Source: an uncultured Clostridia bacterium
GTDB lineage: Bacteria > Bacillota > Clostridia > Lachnospirales > Lachnospiraceae
Direction: 5' to 3'
Assembly (NCBI GenBank): GCA_947304065.1
Contig: CAMZAI010000088.1
Coordinates: forward strand, 1-11,198
Length of the DNA: 11,198 nt
The translations under genes were made by a program, and so were the position numbers. Of the stretch, positions 6,833 through 11,198 are shown piece after piece. The notes under the pieces were generated by a model, which did no database searches, had not been told where the DNA came from, and saw only the letters and a list, made by a program, of their open reading frames with translations. How positions within the stretch are numbered: position 1 is the stretch's first letter; every line of letters starts with the position of its first letter.

Positions 6833-7573
6833 ATGAGTGTTATTTCAATGAAGCAGCTGCTTGAAGCCGGTGTTCATTTCGGACATCAGACCAGACGCTG
6901 GAACCCTAAGATGGCTCCGTACATCTATACCGAGAGAAACGGTATCTACATCATCGACCTTCAGAAGTCGGTTGGTAAGGTTGACGAAGCTTACTTCGCA
7001 ATTAAGGACATCGTTGCTAACGGCGGCAAGATCTTATTCGTAGGAACCAAGAAGCAGGCTCAGGACGCTATCAAGAGCGAGGCAGAGCGCTGCGGTATGT
7101 ACTATGTTAACGAGAGATGGCTCGGCGGCATGCTGACCAACTTCAAGACCATCAAGACCCGTATCGCACGTCTTAAGGCTATCGAGAAGATGAGCGAGGA
7201 CGGAACATTTGATGTTCTTCCCAAGAAGGAAGTTATCCAGCTCAAGAAGGAGTGGGAGAAGCTTCAGAAGAACCTTGACGGTATCAAGGATATGGGCGGA
7301 ATTCCCGATGCTATCTTTGTTGTAGATCCCAAGAAGGAGAGAATCTGCGTACAGGAAGCACACGCACTTGGCATCACTCTTATCGGTATCGCTGATACAA
7401 ACTGCGATCCCGAGGAGCTTGACTATGTTATCCCCGGCAACGACGACGCTATCCGCGCCGTAAAGCTTATCGTTGCAAAGATGGCTGACGCTGTCATCGA
7501 GGCTAACCAGGGTGCAGACGCAGTTGTTTCCGCTGAGGCTGAGACTGAAGAAGCTGCAGCAGAAGAGGCTTGA
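6833..7573 (+). CDS. rpsB: 30S ribosomal protein S2
   Basis: A 246-residue S2, a component of the 30S subunit located between head and body. The N-terminus MSVISMKQLLEAGVHFGHQ is diagnostic, followed by RRWNPKMAPYIYTERNGIYI and, later, ERWLGGMLTNFKTI and the DPKKERICVQEAHALGI segment. The C-terminus carries an acidic Ala/Glu tail (ETEEAAAEEA), common in Clostridia. The reading frame stays open far upstream, but the ATG at 6833 is the start: GGAGG lies 8 nt before it and it gives the family N-terminus. tsf follows in the usual order. Confidence 0.98.
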   Translation: MSVISMKQLLEAGVHFGHQTRRWNPKMAPYIYTERNGIYIIDLQKSVGKVDEAYFAIKDIVANGGKILFVGTKKQAQDAIKSEAERCGMYYVNERWLGGMLTNFKTIKTRIARLKAIEKMSEDGTFDVLPKKEVIQLKKEWEKLQKNLDGIKDMGGIPDAIFVVDPKKERICVQEAHALGITLIGIADTNCDPEELDYVIPGNDDAIRAVKLIVAKMADAVIEANQGADAVVSAEAETEEAAAEEA

Positions 7574-7596
7574 TCATAAAACGGATCGAAACCTTT

Positions 7597-7626
7597 CGGG
7601 GCGAGGATTGGCCTCGCCTCGTTTTT
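7597..7626 (+). terminator. Terminator-like hairpin between rpsB and tsf
   Basis: A 10-bp stem with one G-U pair, CGGGGCGAGG (7597-7606) and CCTCGCCTCG (7612-7621), around a 5-nt loop, followed directly by five T. It has the form of an intrinsic terminator, but only 31 nt separate it from the tsf start, which leaves no room for another promoter. tsf must therefore be read through it, and it probably sets the S2:EF-Ts ratio (inference) or marks a processing site. Confidence 0.75.
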
Positions 7627-7657
7627 CATTAAAAACATAATTCAGGAGGATATTGAC

Positions 7658-8587
7658 ATGGCAGAGATTACCGCCAGCATGGTAAAGGATTTAAGAGAAA
7701 AGACCGGCGCAGGAATGATGGACTGCAAGAAGGCTCTTACAGAGACTAACGGCAATTTTGACGAGGCTATTGAGTTCTTACGCAAGAAGGGCCTTGCGGC
7801 AGCTGAGAAGAAGGCCAGCCGTATCGCTGCAGAAGGCGTTTGCGATACATATGTAAGCGATGACAAGAAGTGCGCAGCAGTTGTTGAGGTTAACTCCGAG
7901 ACAGACTTCGTTGCAAAGAACGAGAAGTTCAAGGCTTTCGTTGCTAACGTTGTTAAGCAGGCTGCTTCTTCGAACGCAGCTGACCTTGAGGGCTTCCTCG
8001 CTGAGAAGTGGGCTCTTGACACTTCCAAGACCGTTAAGGAAGAGCTCAGCTCACAGATCGCTGTTATCGGTGAGAAGCTTGATATCCGCCGTTTTGTAAA
8101 GTTCACCACAAACGGATTCATCGTTTCCTACATCCACATGGGCGGCTCACATGCTGTACTTGTTGATGTTGACGCACCCGTTAACGACGCGACCGTTGAG
8201 GCTGCCAAGAACCTTGCTATGCAGATCGCAGCTCTTAACCCCAAGTACGTTGACCAGAGCGAAGTTCCCGCTGATTTCATCGAGCATGAGAAGATGATCC
8301 TCAAGGAGCAGGCTATGAACGATCCCGCTAATGCCAACAAGCCCGAGCAGATCATTGACAAGATGCTTATCGGCCGTCTCCAGAAGGAGATGAAGGAGTT
8401 CTGCCTTATGGATCAGGTTTATGTTAAGGATCAGGAGATGAGCGTATCCAAGTACATCGATTCCGTTAAGAAGGCAAACGGCTGTGACTTCAAGGTTAAC
8501 AGATTCGTTCACTACATCACAGGCGAAGGCCTTGAGAAGAGAAACGACGATTTCGCTGCAGAAGTTGCAAAGCAGATGGGAATGTAG
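7658..8587 (+). CDS. tsf: Translation elongation factor Ts
   Basis: A 309-residue EF-Ts, the guanine nucleotide exchange factor of EF-Tu. The UBA-like N-terminal domain is plain (ASMVKDLREKTGAGMMDCKK, then ALTETNGNFDEAIEFLRKKG). The EF-Tu contact motif TDFVAKNE is at 82-89. Two core subdomains follow, with GGSHAVLVDVD in the first, and the protein ends in a helical region close to the usual length. The ATG at 7658 has AGGAGG 8 nt upstream. It lies 84 nt after rpsB, in the near-universal rpsB-tsf order. Confidence 0.98.
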   Translation: MAEITASMVKDLREKTGAGMMDCKKALTETNGNFDEAIEFLRKKGLAAAEKKASRIAAEGVCDTYVSDDKKCAAVVEVNSETDFVAKNEKFKAFVANVVKQAASSNAADLEGFLAEKWALDTSKTVKEELSSQIAVIGEKLDIRRFVKFTTNGFIVSYIHMGGSHAVLVDVDAPVNDATVEAAKNLAMQIAALNPKYVDQSEVPADFIEHEKMILKEQAMNDPANANKPEQIIDKMLIGRLQKEMKEFCLMDQVYVKDQEMSVSKYIDSVKKANGCDFKVNRFVHYITGEGLEKRNDDFAAEVAKQMGM

Positions 8588-8593
8588 TATAAT
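8565..8593 (+). promoter_or_regulatory. Promoter-like sequence overlapping the end of tsf
   Basis: TTGCAA (8565-8570), a 17-nt spacer and a perfect TATAAT (8588-8593) lie across the tsf stop codon. Transcription would start near 8600, only about 11 nt before the tsf terminator hairpin. It could feed the HD-GYP gene by readthrough, make a very short RNA, or be chance: the -35 falls in codons for Val-Ala-Lys. Confidence 0.4.
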
Positions 8594-8610
8594 ACAATTA
8601 CAGGAAAAGT

Positions 8611-8645
8611 AAGGGAAACGCCTGTCGCGTTTCCCTTTTATTTTC
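8611..8645 (+). terminator. Intrinsic terminator after tsf
   Basis: A perfect 10-bp stem, AAGGGAAACG (8611-8620) with CGTTTCCCTT (8628-8637), extendable by one C-G pair, with a small loop and the T-rich tail TTTTATTTTC. It lies 23 nt after the tsf stop codon and ends the rpsB-tsf unit. Confidence 0.92.
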
Positions 8646-8688
8646 ATCTATTAGTTTTTCCTGCGATTAAGGATATGTGAGGATTGGC

Positions 8689-10761
8689 ATGAAGGAACGG
8701 TCTTTTTCAAGAAGAACCGAATTGATCTGCTATCTCGCAGTGCTCTGCGGCATAGCATTTAATCTTTTGTGCTCAATTCCGGCTGATCTGATCAATAATT
8801 TTCCGTTTTATTTCGATACCATCGGTACGATCGTGATCTCCGGCATCGCCGGTATATTCCCCGGCATTCTGACCGGCGTCGCTACCAATATCATTAAGCA
8901 CTTTTCTTATCAACCTTCCCCTTATTATGCAATCCTGAGCGCAGCGATCGCTGTGATATGTGCATACTTTTTCCATAATAATCTGCAGAAGAAGGCACGC
9001 AATGTAATTCTGTTAATAATTGTCCTTGCTTTTATCGGCGGAGTGCCCGGAACATGGATAAATCTGTTGGTCAGCGGCGGGGACTGGAGCTTTTATGTAG
9101 CGAAATTCGCTGCGTACCTTGAGAAAAGGATGAAGTTCGGACATTATTTTGCGTCATATACTTCGAATTTTCTGTTTGACATTATCGATAAGACGATCAG
9201 CGTGACCGTTGCGCTGATCATTATGCAATTTATCCCCGATACTCTGAAGAATATGCTGAGGAACAGCGGACTGAAGCAGGAGTATGTGCCCCCGGAGTCG
9301 AGGAAGGCTTCTTTCTCGAAGATGCGCAAATCGCTGAGTTTCACTACTGCGGTAATGATCGCACTTATTACGCTTCTTTCAATCGGAGCCATGAGCTGGG
9401 TCAGCTCAATGGTTTATGAGAAATATGCAAGACAGCAGGCTGTTCAGTCTGCCAAACATGCTATTGATCTTGCAATTGAAAAGATAGATGGGGATGAGCT
9501 CAGAGCATGTATCACATATGGAAGCGATGCTGAGAAATTTGATACGATCCATGAGATGCTGTATGTGATCAGGGATACGAATTATTATCTTAAGCATATG
9601 TACGTCATGTTCCCGAGAGAGGACGGAATCCACATTATCTACGATCTCGAGGCAAACGATGATGCGAATCTGAGATACGGAGAGGTGGCACCGTACATTG
9701 ACGAAGTGCTTCCGTATAAGGATAACCTGCTTCACGGACAAGCGATAGAGAAAGTTGAATCGCGGAGCGAGAGAGGCTGGCTGCTTTCGGTTATGGAGCC
9801 TTTTTATTGGCCTCGTGGCAACTGTATGTGCTATATTTGCGGAGATATTGATATTTCTGATCTTAACAACTATCACCGTGATTTCATGATCAGTATATTG
9901 CTGATCACATTCGCACTGCTTCTCGTAGTGATCGCTGGCAGCTTCCGTATCACAAGAAACCGTATCGTACTTCCTATCAACAGTATGGCGTACTGTGCGA
10001 ACGAGTTTATTGCCGATTATGCCGAAAGAGGCGTATATGACGAGGCACGACGCATCAACAGGCTGAAGATCAGTACGAATGACGAGATAGAAAATATGTA
10101 CCGCGCTTTCAAGAAGATGACCGTCGATATGGTGGCGCGTGAGCAGAATATCAGGAAACAGGCGGATACTATCTCGCGCATGCAGAGCGGACTGATCGTG
10201 ATCCTTGCGGACATGGTCGAAAACCGCGACGACGATACCGGCAATCATATCAAGCGTACCGCAAGTTATGTACGCATGATCATGGAAGGCCTGAAGAAAA
10301 AGGGTTATTATCTTGACCAGCTGACCGATACATTTATTTCGGATGTTATACAGTCGGCGCCGCTGCACGATCTCGGTAAGATCGGTATCTCGGACACCAT
10401 CCTCAATAAGCCCGGAAAGCTGACTCCAGAAGAGTTCGAGATAATGAAGCAGCATACCGTGATCGGCTGCGATATACTCGACCGCGCGATCAGTGAGATA
10501 CACGGAGAGAGCTACCTGCGTGAAGCGAGAAACCTTGCGCATTACCACCATGAGAAGTGGGCAGGCGGCGGATATCCCGAGGGCCTGTCCGGTGAGGATA
10601 TCCCGCTTTCGGCACGTATCATGTCCATAGCGGACGTGTTCGATGCGGTTTCGCAGAAGCGGGTATACAAAGAGGCTTTCTCCTTTGAGAAGTCGGTGGA
10701 GATCATTTACCGCGACTCGGGCAAAATCGAGAACGACGGAGAAGAGAATATGGCTGTTTAA
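8689..10761 (+). CDS. Membrane HD-GYP domain protein, predicted c-di-GMP phosphodiesterase with ECF S-component-like sensor region; C-terminus short
   Basis: About 690 residues from the ATG at 8689 (weak GTGAGG site 6 nt upstream; GTG 8677 is possible). Residues about 8-190 form around six membrane helices, with a segment (FYFDTIGTIVISGIAGIFPG, ILTGVATNII) reminiscent of ECF transporter S components. A further helix (about 217-237), an extracytoplasmic region of about 165 residues with Cache-like character, and a helix at about 403-424 follow, then a HAMP-like linker. The HD-GYP domain starts near 495 (ENRDDDTGNHIKR) and keeps HDLGKIGI (H560, D561), HTVIGCDIL, HHE (620-622) and GYP (628-630). 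The metal and substrate residues are thus present and activity is plausible. The usual FDPxVVxxF ending is missing: the protein ends 13 residues after RDSGK. It stands alone between a terminator and a palindromic repeat. Confidence 0.9.
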   Translation: MKERSFSRRTELICYLAVLCGIAFNLLCSIPADLINNFPFYFDTIGTIVISGIAGIFPGILTGVATNIIKHFSYQPSPYYAILSAAIAVICAYFFHNNLQKKARNVILLIIVLAFIGGVPGTWINLLVSGGDWSFYVAKFAAYLEKRMKFGHYFASYTSNFLFDIIDKTISVTVALIIMQFIPDTLKNMLRNSGLKQEYVPPESRKASFSKMRKSLSFTTAVMIALITLLSIGAMSWVSSMVYEKYARQQAVQSAKHAIDLAIEKIDGDELRACITYGSDAEKFDTIHEMLYVIRDTNYYLKHMYVMFPREDGIHIIYDLEANDDANLRYGEVAPYIDEVLPYKDNLLHGQAIEKVESRSERGWLLSVMEPFYWPRGNCMCYICGDIDISDLNNYHRDFMISILLITFALLLVVIAGSFRITRNRIVLPINSMAYCANEFIADYAERGVYDEARRINRLKISTNDEIENMYRAFKKMTVDMVAREQNIRKQADTISRMQSGLIVILADMVENRDDDTGNHIKRTASYVRMIMEGLKKKGYYLDQLTDTFISDVIQSAPLHDLGKIGISDTILNKPGKLTPEEFEIMKQHTVIGCDILDRAISEIHGESYLREARNLAHYHHEKWAGGGYPEGLSGEDIPLSARIMSIADVFDAVSQKRVYKEAFSFEKSVEIIYRDSGKIENDGEENMAV

Positions 10762-10778
10762 GGAAGGCTTAGCCGTAG

Positions 10779-10841
10779 AAGACATGGGGACGGTTCTTCT
10801 GTCAGATGAAACATCAGACAGAAGAACCGTCCCCATGTCTT
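10779..10841. repeat. 63-nt near-perfect palindrome, REP/MITE-like element
   Basis: A 25-nt left arm (10779-10803, containing GGGGACGGTTCTTCTGTC) is the exact reverse complement of the right arm (10817-10841). The 13-nt centre pairs further (GATG with CATC around AAA) after one A-A mismatch. From memory, palindromes with a GGGACGGTTCT core are scattered in many copies through Clostridia genomes and are thought to be mobilised by IS200-like or RAYT transposases; this family link is recall, not a search. It lies 17 nt after the HD-GYP stop codon. There is no T-tract after the stem, so it is not a standard terminator, although the transcript would fold very strongly. Confidence 0.85.
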
Positions 10842-10907
10842 TCGTCCTATTATCATGCTTATTCTACGCTATCGTTAAAATATTTAATGAAAAACATTAA
10901 AAAACTA

Positions 10908-10936
10908 TTGACAAACGTTTTTTACGGTGTTAATAT
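10908..10936 (+). promoter_or_regulatory. Strong sigma-A promoter of the last gene
   Basis: A consensus TTGACA (10908-10913), a 17-nt spacer and TAATAT (10931-10936) preceded by TGT, an extended -10. The predicted start is near 10943, 52 nt before the ATG at 10995. It is the best promoter in the window. Confidence 0.85.
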
Positions 10937-10940
10937 TGAT

Positions 10941-10957
10941 TTATCGATAAACGATAA
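10941..10957. promoter_or_regulatory. Candidate operator over the transcription start
   Basis: TTATCGATAA (10941-10950) is a perfect palindrome, and the TTATCG half also pairs with a second CGATAA at 10952-10957. The site covers the predicted start point just downstream of the -10 box, the usual place for a repressor to block initiation. The regulator is unknown and not visible in the window. Confidence 0.45.
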
Positions 10958-10994
10958 TTATTTAACGAAAGCGTAGCGAAAGGAAGGAATAAAC

Positions 10995-11198
10995 ATGGAA
11001 AATACAAAGATTGAAAGAATCAAAAAGTCGGCAGGAGTTACTGCTAAGGTACTGAATGTTATCAAGACGATCCTGATCGTGGGACTGGTTTTGGCGTTCG
11101 TGGGCGGAATATCCGTTATGTGTTTCAGGATCGGAGACGAAGGAAAGTCGATAGAGGTATTCGGCAAGAAGATCGTGGTACACAATATGGTGAGCTTC
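10995..11198 (+). CDS. Small membrane protein, N-terminal 68 residues (cut by window edge), family uncertain
   Basis: Starts MENTKIERIKKSAGVTAKVL at the ATG at 10995, with AGGAAGG 7 nt upstream, and stays open to the end of the window. A basic N-terminus is followed by one hydrophobic helix at about 22-44 (IKTILIVGLVLAFVGGISVM) and then a mixed segment (DEGKSIEVFGKKIVV). The layout is like the first helix of small multi-helix membrane proteins such as DUF2975-type proteins, but too little is visible to assign a family. It has its own strong, probably repressible, promoter. Confidence 0.75.
   Translation, partial: MENTKIERIKKSAGVTAKVLNVIKTILIVGLVLAFVGGISVMCFRIGDEGKSIEVFGKKIVVHNMVSF

Larger units (their letters stand above)
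10864..10976. repeat. Imperfect long inverted repeat bracketing a promoter
   Basis: The arms CTACGCTATCGTTAAAATA (10864-10882) and TATTTAACGAAAGCGTAG (10959-10976) are reverse complements except for one bulged base and one mismatch. They flank 76 nt containing a strong promoter. A smaller inverted repeat, TTTAATG (10883-10889) with CATTAAA (10895-10901), sits just inside the left arm, before the -35 box. The arms could be paired operators or the ends of a small inserted element. Confidence 0.6.

Noticed and set aside
9406..10836. 476-codon antisense open frame under the HD-GYP gene
   Set aside because: It is a codon-mirrored shadow of a gene with complete HD-GYP motifs; its translation shows no domain, and its start falls inside the palindrome.
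10958..11185. Antisense 73-75 codon frames at the right edge
   Set aside because: They overlap a + strand gene that has a clear promoter, ribosome site and membrane helix.

Overview
The window reads as a chromosomal segment of a motile Gram-positive Clostridia, most likely a Lachnospiraceae-type organism. This is inferred from the CheC/CheD chemotaxis set, strong AGGAGG-type ribosome sites, the gene order and the style of the small accessory proteins; no 16S or other taxonomic marker is present. All recognisable genes are on the + strand.

Positions 1-6643 hold the 3' end of a fla/che operon. It runs: tail of cheA, cheW, cheC, cheD, a small two-helix membrane protein, the motility sigma factor (sigma-28/SigD), a FapA/DUF342 protein, a small soluble protein of unknown function, a membrane-anchored coiled-coil protein with a DUF6115-like C-terminus, and a membrane-anchored Pro/Thr-rich protein ending in a YceG/MltG LysM-like domain. 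Gaps between genes are about 14-37 nt, no internal promoter or terminator was seen, and the run ends at a strong intrinsic terminator (6611-6643). The order cheA-cheW-cheC-cheD-sigD-X-rpsB-tsf is that of Bacillus subtilis, where X is swrB. The four extra proteins between sigD and rpsB are therefore good candidates for flagellar accessory factors.

Positions 6656-8645 hold the translation genes rpsB and tsf. They have a clear sigma-A promoter, a roughly 140-nt leader with several hairpins, a terminator-like hairpin between the two genes, and a terminator after tsf.

Positions 8689-10761 encode a large membrane HD-GYP protein, a predicted c-di-GMP phosphodiesterase. It has a multi-helix N-terminus resembling ECF transporter S components, an extracytoplasmic sensor region and a HAMP-like linker. 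Its C-terminus stops short of the usual HD-GYP end, and just downstream lies a near-perfect 63-nt palindrome of mobile-repeat type.

Positions 10842-11198 contain a very good promoter, bracketed by a long imperfect inverted repeat and overlapped by a TTATCGATAA palindrome. It drives a small membrane protein that is cut by the window edge.

The main points of interest are the uncharacterised proteins in the motility operon (particularly the SwrB-position protein and the wall-spanning YceG-like protein), the sensor fusion in the HD-GYP protein, and the repeat and operator structures at the right end. I saw no CRISPR, rRNA, tRNA, prophage or defence system.
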